64,000 nt of DNA from Pararhizobium sp. YC-54 (GTDB lineage Bacteria; Pseudomonadota; Alphaproteobacteria; Rhizobiales; Rhizobiaceae), in assembly GCF_025847205.1 (NCBI RefSeq), contig NZ_JAOYTH010000015.1:1-64000 (forward strand), given 5' to 3'. A program made the position numbers and the translations under genes. This document shows, in pieces, positions 26,624-35,851 of this stretch. Below the pieces are notes generated by a model, which worked only from the letters and a program-made list of their open reading frames with translations, ran no database searches and was not told where the DNA came from. Each line of letters begins with the position of its first letter. The stretch's first letter is position 1.

Positions 26624-26648
26624 AGGCCTCGTTTAAAGGAACTTTCCA

Positions 26649-27212
26649 ATGCTGAAACAATTGAGACCCGCGCTGGTCATGATCGTTGCAATCACCATCA
26701 TTACCGGCCTTGCCTACCCGCTCGGCATGACCGGCATTGCCCAGGCTCTGTTCCCGCACCAGGCCAATGGCAGCCTCGTCGAGAAGGATGGAGCCGTTGT
26801 CGGCTCCGCCCTGATTGGTCAGGTCTTTGCCGGGGATACCTATTTCCACGGCCGTCCGTCGGCGGCCGGCGATGGTTACAATGCTGCTGCTTCAAGCGGC
26901 TCCAACCTCGGCGCGACCAATCCGAAGCTGCTTGATCGGATCAAGGCTGAAATGGAAGCCCTCAAGGCTGCCAATCCAGGTGCCGCCGTGCCGATGGATC
27001 TGGTCACCGCTTCGGGCAGCGGCCTTGATCCGCACATTTCGCCAGAAGCCGCCTATTTCCAGGTGCCTCGTATTGCCAAGGCGCGCGGCATGGATGAGGG
27101 CAAGGTCCGCGCGTTGGTCGATCAGGCCGTCGAAGCCCGCGAACTCGGTATTCTCGGCGAGCCAGCGGTCAACGTCTTGGCGCTGAACATGGCGCTTGAT
27201 AAAGCTGTCTAG
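26649..27212 (+). CDS. kdpC: K+-transporting ATPase subunit C
   Basis: A 187-residue subunit with one N-terminal membrane helix ([20 protein letters not shown]) and a periplasmic domain. Family motifs [49 protein letters not shown] and [15 protein letters not shown] are visible. KdpC raises the ATP affinity of KdpB. It is the last gene of the transporter operon proper; a pair of hairpins separates it from kdpD. Confidence 0.96.
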   Translation: MLKQLRPALVMIVAITIITGLAYPLGMTGIAQALFPHQANGSLVEKDGAVVGSALIGQVFAGDTYFHGRPSAAGDGYNAAASSGSNLGATNPKLLDRIKAEMEALKAANPGAAVPMDLVTASGSGLDPHISPEAAYFQVPRIAKARGMDEGKVRALVDQAVEARELGILGEPAVNVLALNMALDKAV

Positions 27213-27226
27213 CCCTGTTCTGTCAC

Positions 27227-27258
27227 GGTATCGCGCCTCGAAGAGGAGGCGCGATACC
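27227..27258 (+). terminator. Perfect 13-bp hairpin between kdpC and kdpD
   Basis: GGTATCGCGCCTC and GAGGCGCGATACC pair perfectly around a 6-base loop, 14 bp after the kdpC stop. No T run follows, so it may stabilise the kdpFABC mRNA end or reduce read-through into kdpDE. Confidence 0.55.
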
Positions 27259-27283
27259 GGCAGCGATCTGATTGACGGAACCG

Positions 27284-27310
27284 GTCCCAAAACGCCTGGG
27301 TTTTTGGGAC
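27284..27310 (+). terminator. Second hairpin with internal T run between kdpC and kdpD
   Basis: GTCCCAAAA (27284-27292) pairs with TTTTGGGAC (27302-27310) around a 9-base loop. It lies about 45 bp before the kdpD start and may separate expression of kdpDE from kdpFABC. Confidence 0.4.
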
Positions 27311-27356
27311 ATGTCCGGTATGGTCTGAAGCGGCATCCTGCCGTTTTTCGGCATTG

Positions 27357-30086
27357 ATGAAGAAAGACAGTGCGCGCATGCGAGATGATGTCCGCGACAT
27401 GGATGGAAGGCCGTCCCCCGACGCCCTGTTGCAGCGGGCCGAGCGGGAAATGCGTGGCCGCCTGAAAATCTTTCTGGGCGCAGCACCCGGTGTCGGCAAG
27501 ACCTATGAAATGCTGACATCCGGCCATGCCAAGAAGGCCGATGGTGTCGATGTCGTGATCGGCGTGGTCGAGACCCATGGCCGCAAGGAGACCCAGGCGC
27601 TGGCCGACGGGTTCGAGGTCATTGCGCGATCGGCGATCAACTACAAGGGCCGCCATCTCGAGGAAATGGATATCGACGCCATTCTCGCCCGGCGGCCAGG
27701 TCTCGTTCTTGTCGATGAACTCGCCCACACCAATGCGCCGGGCAGCCGGCATCCCAAGCGCTACATGGATGTGCAGGAACTGCTGTCGCGCGGCATCGAT
27801 GTCTATTCGACCCTCAACATCCAGCATGTCGAAAGCCTCAACGACGTCGTTGCCCAGATCACCCGCATCCGCGTGCGCGAAACCGTTCCCGATTCGATCA
27901 TCGACCGGGCCGATGACATCGAGATCATCGATCTGACGCCGGAAGACCTGATCAAGCGCCTGCATGACGGCAAGGTTTATATCCCGAAGACAGCGCAACG
28001 GGCGCTCGAAAACTATTTCTCGCCGGGAAACCTGACGGCGCTACGCGAACTCGCCTTGCGCCAGACGGCGCAGCGGGTCGATGATCAGCTGCTGACGCAC
28101 ATGCAGGCCCATGCGATCCCGGGCCCCTGGGCGGCCGGCGACCGGGTGCTGGTCTGTGTCGATGACCAGCCTCGCAGCGCGTCCCTCGTGCGCTATGCCG
28201 CCCGTCTGGCGGACCGCTTGCGCGCGCCTCTGGTGGCGCTGCATGTGGAAACGGCGCGATCGGTGCACCTGTCCGAGGCTGCGCGCGACCGCATCGCCGC
28301 GACACTGCGGCTGGCCGAACGGCTGGGCGCCGAGGCGATGACCAGGCCTGGCTCCGACGAGGCCGAGGAAATTGTCCGCGTCGCCGCGTCCAGCAACGTT
28401 ACCCACATCATTGCCGGTACGCCGAAAACATCCGGATGGCGGGAATGGCTTCACGGCTCGGTGACCAGCCGCCTTATCCGCCGCGCCGGCAATATCAGCG
28501 TCCACGTCATCGCTGGCGATGACAAGGAGGGCGATTCCGTCGCAACGGGCGTCAAGACGGCGCCGGCGCCGGCTCAGTTCAAGATCAGGCCCTATATTCT
28601 TGCGACGTTCTATGTCGGCTGCGCACTGGGTGTTGGTGTTCTGCTCGATCAGTCGCTCGACGTGCGCAATATCGCGCTGGTCTTCCTGATGGCGGTTCTC
28701 GCCGCGGCCGTAACCAAGGGATTGAAGCCGGCTCTCTACGCCAGCGTCCTCAGTGCGCTGACCCTCAATTTCTTCTTCCTTCACCCGCTTTATACGCTCG
28801 TCATCAGCGATCCGGAAAGCGTCGTCGCATTCGGCTTTTTCTTCGTCGTGGCAATCATCGCCAGCAATCTGACGGCAAGCGTTCAACGTCAGGCCGCCGC
28901 CGCCCGCCTGCGGGCGCGCACCACCGAGGACCTCTATCTGTTCAGCAAGAAACTGGCAGGCACCGGCACGCTGGACGACGTGCTCTGGGCAACGGCCTTC
29001 CAGCTCGCCTCAATGCTGAAGGTGCGGGTGGTGCTGCTCCTGCCAGAGGAGGGGACGATTGCGGTCAAAGCCGGCTATCCGCCTGACGATACGCTCGACG
29101 ACGCCGATATTGCCGCCGCGCGCTGGGCCTGGGAGCACAATCGCGCCGCCGGCCGTGGCGCCGATACGCTACCGGGCGCGAAACGCCTTTACGTGCCCTT
29201 GCGCACCGGCCGCGCCGCCGTCGGTGTCATCGGTCTCGACAATGACCGGCAGGGGCCGCTGCTCAGTCCGGAACAGCAGCGCCTGCTCGATGCGCTCGCC
29301 GATCAGGCAGCCCTTGCCATCGAACGCGTGCAGCTTGTTGCCGATGTCGACAATGCGCGCCTGGCTGAAGAAGCCGGGCGGTTGCGCTCGGCGCTGCTGA
29401 CCTCGATTTCGCACGACCTGAAGACGCCGCTTGCCGCCATCATGGGTGCTGCCGGTACCTTGCGCGACTACCAGTCCGCACTGCCGGAAGAAGACCGCGC
29501 CGAGCTTCTGACCACGGTGACCGACGAGTCCGAGCGGCTGAACCGGTTCATTGCCAATCTGCTCGACATGACCCGGATCGAATCCGGCGCCATGGAACCG
29601 AACGCGGCCTTTCACTATGCCGGCGACATCGTCGGCAGTGCCCTGCGCCGGGCCCGCAAGATTCTGGCCGGTCATACCCTGGATGTTGAGGTTCCCGCCG
29701 ATCTGCCGATGATCCGGGTCGATCCCGTCCTGTTCGAACAGGTGCTGTTCAACCTTCTCGACAACGCCGCGAAATATGCGCCGGAAGGATCGACCATCCG
29801 GGTTCGGGCCGAAGGCAACGGCGAGCGGGTTCTTATCCGGATTTCCGACGAAGGACCGGGTATTCCGCCGGGCGATCTGGAACGGATCTTCGATACGTTC
29901 TACAGGGTGCGCAAGGGCGATCACGTCCGGGCTGGAACCGGGCTTGGTCTTTCCATCTGCAGGGGTTTCGTTGAGGCGATGGGCGGCACCATCGCTGCGG
30001 AAAATCGCATCGGTCATTCCGGTGCCGTCTTTAGCATCAGCCTGCCTCTGCTGCTGGATGCCCCCAAACTGAAGGACATGAAATGA
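27357..30086 (+). CDS. kdpD: K+/turgor-responsive sensor histidine kinase
   Basis: A 909-residue sensor kinase. The N-terminal KdpD domain has Walker A GAAPGVGKTYEM and LVDELAHTNAPGSRHPKRY. A Usp-like domain follows (about 250-380), then four membrane helices (about 405-500), a GAF-like domain, and the kinase core. His lies in SISHDLKTPLAAIMGA; the ATPase has NLLDNAAKYAP and ISDEGPGIPPGDLERIF. It phosphorylates KdpE. The ATG at 27357 has no clear ribosome binding site; a TTG directly before it and an ATG at 27378 are alternatives. The stop overlaps kdpE by 4 bp. Confidence 0.95.
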   Translation: MKKDSARMRDDVRDMDGRPSPDALLQRAEREMRGRLKIFLGAAPGVGKTYEMLTSGHAKKADGVDVVIGVVETHGRKETQALADGFEVIARSAINYKGRHLEEMDIDAILARRPGLVLVDELAHTNAPGSRHPKRYMDVQELLSRGIDVYSTLNIQHVESLNDVVAQITRIRVRETVPDSIIDRADDIEIIDLTPEDLIKRLHDGKVYIPKTAQRALENYFSPGNLTALRELALRQTAQRVDDQLLTHMQAHAIPGPWAAGDRVLVCVDDQPRSASLVRYAARLADRLRAPLVALHVETARSVHLSEAARDRIAATLRLAERLGAEAMTRPGSDEAEEIVRVAASSNVTHIIAGTPKTSGWREWLHGSVTSRLIRRAGNISVHVIAGDDKEGDSVATGVKTAPAPAQFKIRPYILATFYVGCALGVGVLLDQSLDVRNIALVFLMAVLAAAVTKGLKPALYASVLSALTLNFFFLHPLYTLVISDPESVVAFGFFFVVAIIASNLTASVQRQAAAARLRARTTEDLYLFSKKLAGTGTLDDVLWATAFQLASMLKVRVVLLLPEEGTIAVKAGYPPDDTLDDADIAAARWAWEHNRAAGRGADTLPGAKRLYVPLRTGRAAVGVIGLDNDRQGPLLSPEQQRLLDALADQAALAIERVQLVADVDNARLAEEAGRLRSALLTSISHDLKTPLAAIMGAAGTLRDYQSALPEEDRAELLTTVTDESERLNRFIANLLDMTRIESGAMEPNAAFHYAGDIVGSALRRARKILAGHTLDVEVPADLPMIRVDPVLFEQVLFNLLDNAAKYAPEGSTIRVRAEGNGERVLIRISDEGPGIPPGDLERIFDTFYRVRKGDHVRAGTGLGLSICRGFVEAMGGTIAAENRIGHSGAVFSISLPLLLDAPKLKDMK

Positions 30087-30778
30087 CGCTTTCAGCGGTC
30101 AGAATCCTGGTCGTCGATGACGAGCCGCCCATCCGCCGGCTGCTGCGTGTCGGCCTGGCAACGCAGGATTATGCCATCAGCGAAGCCGGCAACGGCAAGG
30201 CGGCGCGCGAAAGCGTGAAGAACGAGCAGCCGGACCTGATCCTGCTCGATCTCGGCCTGCCGGATATGGCCGGTCACGATCTGCTACGCGGTTGGCGCGA
30301 GGAGGGCCTGACGCTGCCCATTGTCATCCTGTCGAGCCGCACCGACGAAGCCGGGATCGTCAAGGCGCTGGAACTCGGCGCCGACGACTATGTGGCCAAG
30401 CCCTTTGGCATGAACGAGCTGGTCGCGCGCATCCGCGTGGCGCTGCGCCACCGGCTGCAACAGCAGGGCGAAAAGCCGCTGTTCCAGACCGGCGGCCTGT
30501 CGGTCGATCTGGTCAAGCGTATCGTCAAGGTGGACGGCCGCGAGGTGAAACTGTCGCCGAAGGAATACGATATCCTGCGCATCCTCGTGCAGCATGCCGG
30601 CAAGGTGCTGACGCATAAGTTTCTGCTGAAAGAGGTCTGGGGCAATGCCGACGACGTGCAGTATCTGCGCGTCTATGTGCGCCAGCTGCGCCAGAAGATC
30701 GAACTGACGCCGGACCAGCCGCAATATATCACCACCGAGACCGGTGTCGGCTACCGCCTGCGCGAAGCCGACCTTTAG
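30083..30778 (+). CDS. kdpE: Response regulator of the kdp operon
   Basis: A 231-residue OmpR-type regulator. The receiver has acidic VVDDEPPIRR, phosphoacceptor Asp in DLILLDLGLPDMAG and Lys in DDYVAKPFGMNEL. The winged-helix DNA-binding domain ends YLRVYVRQLRQKIELTPDQ and TETGVGYRL. It overlaps kdpD by ATGA. It should activate the kdpFABC promoter upstream of 22393. The gene ends 12 bp before the end of the convergent aminotransferase gene. Confidence 0.96.
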   Translation: MTLSAVRILVVDDEPPIRRLLRVGLATQDYAISEAGNGKAARESVKNEQPDLILLDLGLPDMAGHDLLRGWREEGLTLPIVILSSRTDEAGIVKALELGADDYVAKPFGMNELVARIRVALRHRLQQQGEKPLFQTGGLSVDLVKRIVKVDGREVKLSPKEYDILRILVQHAGKVLTHKFLLKEVWGNADDVQYLRVYVRQLRQKIELTPDQPQYITTETGVGYRLREADL

Positions 30779-30789
30779 CCGGCTTGCTA

Positions 30790-31929
30790 CTAAAGGCTGT
30801 TGCGGTTCAGCCAGTTGCGCAGAACAGTGATGCCCTCCGGCATATGCAGGCGGCCAAAGCCGACGCGTAGGCAGTTTTCCGGAACGGGCGTCAGCTCCGA
30901 GCGATAGACGCTCGACGGCAGGAAGAACACGCCGGCCTCCTCGACTGCGCGCCGCGCAAATTCCTCGACCCCTTCCGGCCCCTTGTAGCGGATGAACGCG
31001 ACGCAGCCGCCGTCCGGTTCGCGCCAGTCGAACAGATGGGAAAAATCGGCAAAGAACGTGTTCCACTCGGCGATATTGCTGCGGACGATGGCCCGCGTCC
31101 GCGCGAGGATCTTGTCGCGGTTCTTCAGCCCGATGCGGGCCAGAACTTCCGAGGGTGCCGAATTGCAGATCGACAGGAAGTGCTTGTAACGCTCGCAACG
31201 GGTGAGGAAATCTTGGTCCTTGCAGGCCAGCCAGCCGATTCTGAGTCCCGGAAGCCCATAGGCCTTCGACATGACATTGAGCGAAATTCCGCGTTCATAG
31301 ACATCGACGGCCTGCGGCAGGCGCAGTGCTTCATCCTTCTCGATCAGCCGGTAGACTTCATCGCTGAATAGCCAGATGCCATGCTTGCGGCAAAGTTCAA
31401 TCAGCGCGTCAAACGTCGCGCGTGGAAGAATCTTCCCTGTCGGGTTGTTGGGGAAGTTGATCGAGATCAGCTTGGTATTCGGCCGGAGCGCCGCTTCGAC
31501 GAGGCCGATGTCAAGGTTCCAGTCGTTGTCGATTTCGAGCGCCACGCCGGTGACAGCGCAGATGCTAAGGGGGATGGTTTCGGCCGCCTGATAATTGGGC
31601 GTGATGACGATGGCATGGTCGTCCGGTGTCAAAAGCACCTTCATCGCCACATAGATCGCTTCCTCGGCACCGGCAAAACAGATCAGGTTTTCAGGCTGAA
31701 CCGTGTCGTAGGTTCGCGCAATTTCCTGCCGCAGGACGGGTGCGCCAAAGGTCTCGGTGTAGCCGAAGCTGAGATTGTCGAAATCGGCTCGGTCTTCGTC
31801 ACTGGCCATCGCCAGAAGCTCCGGCAGGCGCATGCTTTCCGCGTCCGAGGCCGTCATGTTGTATCTGGCGGTGAATTCCCATTTGGACATGAAGGTTTCG
31901 AGCACAAAATCGCGCATCGGCTTGGTCAT
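30790..31929 (-). CDS. PLP-dependent class I/II aminotransferase
   Basis: A 379-residue fold-type I aminotransferase. FAGAEEAIYVAM and INFPNNPTGKILP are substrate/cofactor loops, the DEVY motif is in LFSDEVYRLIE, and the PLP Lys lies in LNVMSKAYGLPGLRIGW. The amino donor cannot be told. The ATG at 31929 follows GGAGAG and overlaps the stop of the upstream YheO-like regulator by 4 bp. The regulator resembles DauR, which controls D-arginine use, so the enzyme may act on an amino acid sensed by that protein (inference). Confidence 0.88.
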   Translation of the reverse strand: MTKPMRDFVLETFMSKWEFTARYNMTASDAESMRLPELLAMASDEDRADFDNLSFGYTETFGAPVLRQEIARTYDTVQPENLICFAGAEEAIYVAMKVLLTPDDHAIVITPNYQAAETIPLSICAVTGVALEIDNDWNLDIGLVEAALRPNTKLISINFPNNPTGKILPRATFDALIELCRKHGIWLFSDEVYRLIEKDEALRLPQAVDVYERGISLNVMSKAYGLPGLRIGWLACKDQDFLTRCERYKHFLSICNSAPSEVLARIGLKNRDKILARTRAIVRSNIAEWNTFFADFSHLFDWREPDGGCVAFIRYKGPEGVEEFARRAVEEAGVFFLPSSVYRSELTPVPENCLRVGFGRLHMPEGITVLRNWLNRNSL

Positions 31930-32582
31930 CGTGGCTCTCCCTGAACGGCAGCTTGAACGGCAGCGTCCTGTTTCTGGCGGATGGCGCCAAGGCGGTTGTA
32001 GATCGTCGCTCTCGACAGTTTCAGGATCTCGGCGACATAGGGGACGGCCTTGCGGATGGCAAAGACGCCGCGCGCGTCGAGCAGCGCTATCAGGCCGTCC
32101 ATATCGGCGCTGGTCAGCCCTGCGAGGCTGGTTCCGTGGGCCGCCAGGAACTCGCCGATCACAGAATTGACCGCCTCGCGCCAGTCCTCGGCCATCAGTG
32201 CTGATGTCTTCGGCATGGGAGCGGCGATATCCATCATTGATTTCAGCTGGTCGAAGATCCCGGCAAAGGCCTCGATATCGTGGTTGATGCACAAAAGGCC
32301 GGCCGGTTTGCCCTCAGTATCGCGCAGCACGGAGGTGATCGCCTTCAGCCTGCGGCCGTCCCAATTGGACTTGCCGTAGGGGCCGATCACGTCCTTTTCG
32401 AGCGTCGAAACCAGCCCGGCCTCGTTGAGCGAACTGTCGCCTGGCCGGCGCCTCGAAAAGGCATTGGCAATATGGAAGATCAGGCCTGTCTCAAGGTCAT
32501 GCAGAACGGCTTCCACATGCGGTGAAAACAGCGTGGCGATGGCGTCGCAGACCGGAATGAAAGGCGTGAGCGGATGAGACAT
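31926..32582 (-). CDS. YheO/DauR-like transcriptional regulator (PAS plus HTH)
   Basis: A 218-residue protein of the YheO family. The N-terminal PAS-like ligand domain has AVLHDLETGLIFHIANAFSR and GLLCINHDIEAF. The C-terminal helix-turn-helix is VFAIRKAVPYVAEILKLSR followed by ATIYNRLG. DauR of Pseudomonas is the best-known relative. It is translated with the downstream aminotransferase (ATGA overlap). A palindrome in its own promoter (32602-32616) suggests autorepression. Confidence 0.85.
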   Translation of the reverse strand: MSHPLTPFIPVCDAIATLFSPHVEAVLHDLETGLIFHIANAFSRRRPGDSSLNEAGLVSTLEKDVIGPYGKSNWDGRRLKAITSVLRDTEGKPAGLLCINHDIEAFAGIFDQLKSMMDIAAPMPKTSALMAEDWREAVNSVIGEFLAAHGTSLAGLTSADMDGLIALLDARGVFAIRKAVPYVAEILKLSRATIYNRLGAIRQKQDAAVQAAVQGEPR

Positions 32583-32601
32583 GACGTCCTATCCGATGAG
32601 T

Positions 32602-32616
32602 TTGACAAATTGTCAA
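32602..32616 (-). promoter_or_regulatory. Palindromic operator overlapping a -35 element
   Basis: TTGACAAATTGTCAA is a 15-bp palindrome with 7-bp arms, 20 bp before the YheO-like start. On the minus strand TTGACA could serve as -35, with a poor -10 (GATAGG) 17 bp later. Likely site for the adjacent regulator. Confidence 0.45.
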
Positions 32617-32634
32617 TATAGACGAAATGACTTA

Positions 32635-33378
32635 TTAGGGTGATGATGGCCTACCCGGGTTGAGCTGCCGTTGAAATTCCGGGTCGCGCTGCGACAGCTT
32701 CCGATGCAGGTGAACCATCATGCCCGCGGCAAACAGCGGTGTCAGCAGGTTGAGAAGCGGCACGGCCAGAAACGCGGCAAGGATGAGGCCACCGAGGAAA
32801 ACGGTGCCGGCATGCTTGGCGCGGAAAAGCCGGGCCTCCGCCGGCGGCCGATAGCGCATTGCCGCGAATTCGAAGAATTCCCGGCCCAGCAGATAGCCGT
32901 TGACCAGGAAGAACGCGACCAGGTTGATGCCCGGGATCAGCAGCAGAAACAGCGCGATGATATTGCCGGCAATGATGACGCCGAGGAATTTCAGCGTACC
33001 TGAGATGGCTTCGCCGAGCGGCAAGGCGCGGCCTGCAGGCTCGTTCGGGTAGTCGCGTTTTTCCACCACTTCAGCCACGTCATCGAGAAAGAGGCCCGCG
33101 ATCAGCGCGGTCACGGGGGCAAGAAGCAGTGCCAGACCCAGCGCCAGCCCCAAGCTCGCGAAAATTCCGACGACGAATGTCAGCCAGCCTGCCCAGCCGG
33201 GCGTTCCCGGCAGCAAGGCATCGAGCCACGGCAGGGCAAGATAGATGAACAGTTCGCGCAGGGCGAACCACAGGCCGACAAGCGCCAAGAGCGTCAGGCC
33301 CAACACTTTCCAGAAGACGGAGCGCGTTTCCGGCGCGAAAAGATTGGCAAAGGAAAGCCGCGCCGCATCGAGTATCAT
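32635..33378 (-). CDS. EI24/CysZ-like membrane protein
   Basis: A 247-residue membrane protein with about six hydrophobic segments. It matches the EI24 domain family (formerly CysZ-like): AARLSFANLFAPETRSVFWK at the start, then LLLAPVTALIAGLFLDDVAE and GYLLGREFFEFAAMR. CysZ members import sulfate, but many EI24 proteins have no proven role, and no sulfate gene is near. GGGAGA lies 8 bases before the ATG at 33378; the upstream open frame is not supported. Confidence 0.82.
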   Translation of the reverse strand: MILDAARLSFANLFAPETRSVFWKVLGLTLLALVGLWFALRELFIYLALPWLDALLPGTPGWAGWLTFVVGIFASLGLALGLALLLAPVTALIAGLFLDDVAEVVEKRDYPNEPAGRALPLGEAISGTLKFLGVIIAGNIIALFLLLIPGINLVAFFLVNGYLLGREFFEFAAMRYRPPAEARLFRAKHAGTVFLGGLILAAFLAVPLLNLLTPLFAAGMMVHLHRKLSQRDPEFQRQLNPGRPSSP

Positions 33379-33572
33379 CCGGTATCTCCCTGAAAGGCGT
33401 TCGTGCCGCTTTCTGCGCATGTAGGCGGAGCATCGTCGCCGGGCAAGACCGCGTGCCCCGCGGTCCTGGAAACTCGGGTGAAAATCATGTGCGCATGAAG
33501 CGGAATGCGCTGCCAAAATTGTTGTTGCGTCGATATGATGCCAGAACCTTAGTAATGTGGAGTGATGAGACG

Positions 33573-34943
33573 ATGGGTGGAGTGGACGGAGACATGTCGG
33601 TGGCGGGCCTATCGGTGCTGCTGCAGTCCGGCGCACTCGATCCTGTCGAATTGGCAAGGACGTCGCTGGAAAAGATAGCCGGCTACCATGACCGATCTAT
33701 CTTTACCGAAGTGCTTGGTGAGCGCGCAACGGCGGAAGCCGAATTGTCCTCCGACCGTATCCGATCCGGGCGATCCCTCGGTCTGCTCGATGGTATTCCG
33801 GTCGCCTGGAAGGATCTGTTCGATACGAAGGGATCGGTGACGACCGCAGGCTCGGCTGTGCTGACCGGTCACCCCCCGGCTAAGACCGATGCTGCCGTGG
33901 TCAAGGCGCTCGCCGGCGCCGGAATGGTCAGCGTGGGCCGTACCAATCTTAGCGAATTCGCCTTTTCCGGCCTCGGCATCAATCCGCACTACGGAACGGC
34001 GCACAACCCCGCGTCGCGCGATGTGCCGCGTATTCCGGGTGGCTCTTCGGCCGGGTCGGGCGTCGCCGTGGCTGCCGGCCTTGTGCCGGTGGCGATCGGC
34101 ACGGACACCGGCGGCTCTATTCGCATTCCCGCCGCCTTCAACGGGATCGTCGGCTACAAGGCGACGCGGGGCCGTTATTCCATGCAGGGCGTCTTTCCGC
34201 TGGCAAAGAGCCTCGATTCGCTAGGCCCGCTTTGCCGCACCGTTCAAGATGCCGTCTGGATTGATGCCGCCATGCGGGGCCGCACCGCGCCGGATATCGG
34301 CCGGGCGGACCTGAACGGGTTGAAGCTCGTCATTCCTGAAGCGGTCGTTTTCGATGATGCCGAACCGGGCGTCGTGCCGGCGTTCGAGGCTGCAGTTTCG
34401 CGGTTGGAGAAAGCCGGCGTTCGGATCAAGCGCCGGGCTTTCCCGATCTTTGCAGAGATTTTCGAGATCGCAGCACGCCACGGGGCACTGGTCACCGCCG
34501 AGGCTTTCGCACTCCACAAGGGGCGGCTGGAAGGACCGGAGGCCGCGGGCATGGATCAGCGGGTCGTCGCTCGCACCCGGCTGGGCGAAAAGATTACGAT
34601 GGCCGACTACATCGCCATCGCGGATGCGCGCCAGCGGTTGATCGCTGCTTTCGCCGAAAGCCTGGAGCCCGGCGAACTCGTCATCCATCCGACGGTGCCG
34701 CATGTGGCGCCACCGATCGCGCCGCTGCTTGCTGATGACGATCTGTTCTTCAAGATCAACGGCAGAACCCTGCGCAATACATCGATCGGCAATTTCCTCG
34801 ACGGCTGCGGCGTCTCCATTCCGTGCGGCACGGGCGACGCCGGCATGCCGGTCGGCCTGCTTCTCTCCGGCCAGAAAAATGAGGACGAGGCCCTGCTGTC
34901 GGCAGCGCTTTCGGCCGAAGCCGTCATCCGGGGTGTCGCATGA
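33573..34943 (+). CDS. Amidase signature family hydrolase
   Basis: About 456 residues. The Ser-cisSer-Lys triad is visible: Lys in GIPVAWKDLFDTKG, Ser in PRIPGGSSAGSGVAVAAG and Ser in GTDTGGSIRIPAAFNGIVGY. Such enzymes hydrolyse amides, for example aryl or carbamoyl amides; GatA-type activity is unlikely because gatB and gatC are not nearby. The start is uncertain: ATGs at 33555, 33573 and 33594 are all in frame, and 33573 has TGGAG at the best spacing. The stop overlaps the ROK kinase gene by 4 bp, placing it in an operon with amino-sugar genes. Confidence 0.85.
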   Translation: MGGVDGDMSVAGLSVLLQSGALDPVELARTSLEKIAGYHDRSIFTEVLGERATAEAELSSDRIRSGRSLGLLDGIPVAWKDLFDTKGSVTTAGSAVLTGHPPAKTDAAVVKALAGAGMVSVGRTNLSEFAFSGLGINPHYGTAHNPASRDVPRIPGGSSAGSGVAVAAGLVPVAIGTDTGGSIRIPAAFNGIVGYKATRGRYSMQGVFPLAKSLDSLGPLCRTVQDAVWIDAAMRGRTAPDIGRADLNGLKLVIPEAVVFDDAEPGVVPAFEAAVSRLEKAGVRIKRRAFPIFAEIFEIAARHGALVTAEAFALHKGRLEGPEAAGMDQRVVARTRLGEKITMADYIAIADARQRLIAAFAESLEPGELVIHPTVPHVAPPIAPLLADDDLFFKINGRTLRNTSIGNFLDGCGVSIPCGTGDAGMPVGLLLSGQKNEDEALLSAALSAEAVIRGVA

Positions 34944-35851
34944 TCGTCTGCTTCGATATTGGCGGTTCGGCCATCAAGGGCGCCATTGCCCATACGGTTG
35001 ACCGGATCGAGCCACTCGGCCGGCGCGTCACGCCGCTTGACGATTTCGGCGCCTTTGTCGGCACGCTTCGCGACGTGATTGCGCAAGCCGGCGAAAAGCC
35101 CGATCGTATCGCTATATCGATCACGGGCGTCATCGACCCGGAGACGCAGGCTATCAAATGCGCCAATATTCCCTGCATCGACGGGCGTAAGCTTGTTGCG
35201 GAACTGTCCGGTTTGCTCGGGCTGCCTGTCTTGATTGCCAATGACGCCGATTGTTTCGCGCTGGCGGAGGCCGGTGCCGGCGCCGGGCGCGGTTACCGGA
35301 TCGTGCTTGGGGCCATCCTCGGCACCGGTGTCGGCGGCGGCCTGGTGGTCGATGGCCGGCTCATCAATGCGGAAGGCGGTTTTGCCGGTGAGTGGGGTCA
35401 TGGCCCGGCGGTGGCCTCGACGGCCGGCACACCGCCCGTCGCGATCCCGATCTTCGACTGCGGCTGCGGCCAGCGCGGTTGCGTCGATACGATCGGTGGC
35501 GCCCGTGGCATGGAGCGCCTGCACCTGACCTTGCATGGCAAAAACCTGGCAAGCCATGAGATCACCACGCTCTGGCAGAACGGCGATGCCGAAGCGGCAA
35601 GGACCATCGATGTGCTCGTTGACCTCATCAGTTCGCCGCTGGCGCTGACGGTCAACATCACCGGAGCGACGATCGTCCCGATCGGCGGCGGTCTTTCCAA
35701 CGTGGCGCCGTTGATCGCCGAGATCGACAAGGCCGTGCGGGCGCGGATCCTGCGGAAATTCGACCGCCCGCTGGTGGTGCCGGGCGAGTGCCGGATCGAA
35801 CCGGGTCTGATCGGTGCTGCCGTTCTCGGTCTCGCAGGAGGCGCGCAATGA
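34940..35851 (+). CDS. ROK family sugar kinase (N-acetylglucosamine kinase-like)
   Basis: A 303-residue ROK protein with ATP site CFDIGGSAIKGAI, sugar/ATP motif GAILGTGVGGGLVVDG and EWGHGPAVA, and zinc motif DCGCGQRGCVDTIGG. It lacks an N-terminal HTH, so it is a kinase and not a repressor. GlcNAc, ManNAc or glucose are possible substrates; the nagA operon next door favours an N-acetylated amino sugar. It overlaps both neighbours by ATGA, so amidase, kinase and cutC form one operon. Confidence 0.85.
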   Translation: MIVCFDIGGSAIKGAIAHTVDRIEPLGRRVTPLDDFGAFVGTLRDVIAQAGEKPDRIAISITGVIDPETQAIKCANIPCIDGRKLVAELSGLLGLPVLIANDADCFALAEAGAGAGRGYRIVLGAILGTGVGGGLVVDGRLINAEGGFAGEWGHGPAVASTAGTPPVAIPIFDCGCGQRGCVDTIGGARGMERLHLTLHGKNLASHEITTLWQNGDAEAARTIDVLVDLISSPLALTVNITGATIVPIGGGLSNVAPLIAEIDKAVRARILRKFDRPLVVPGECRIEPGLIGAAVLGLAGGAQ

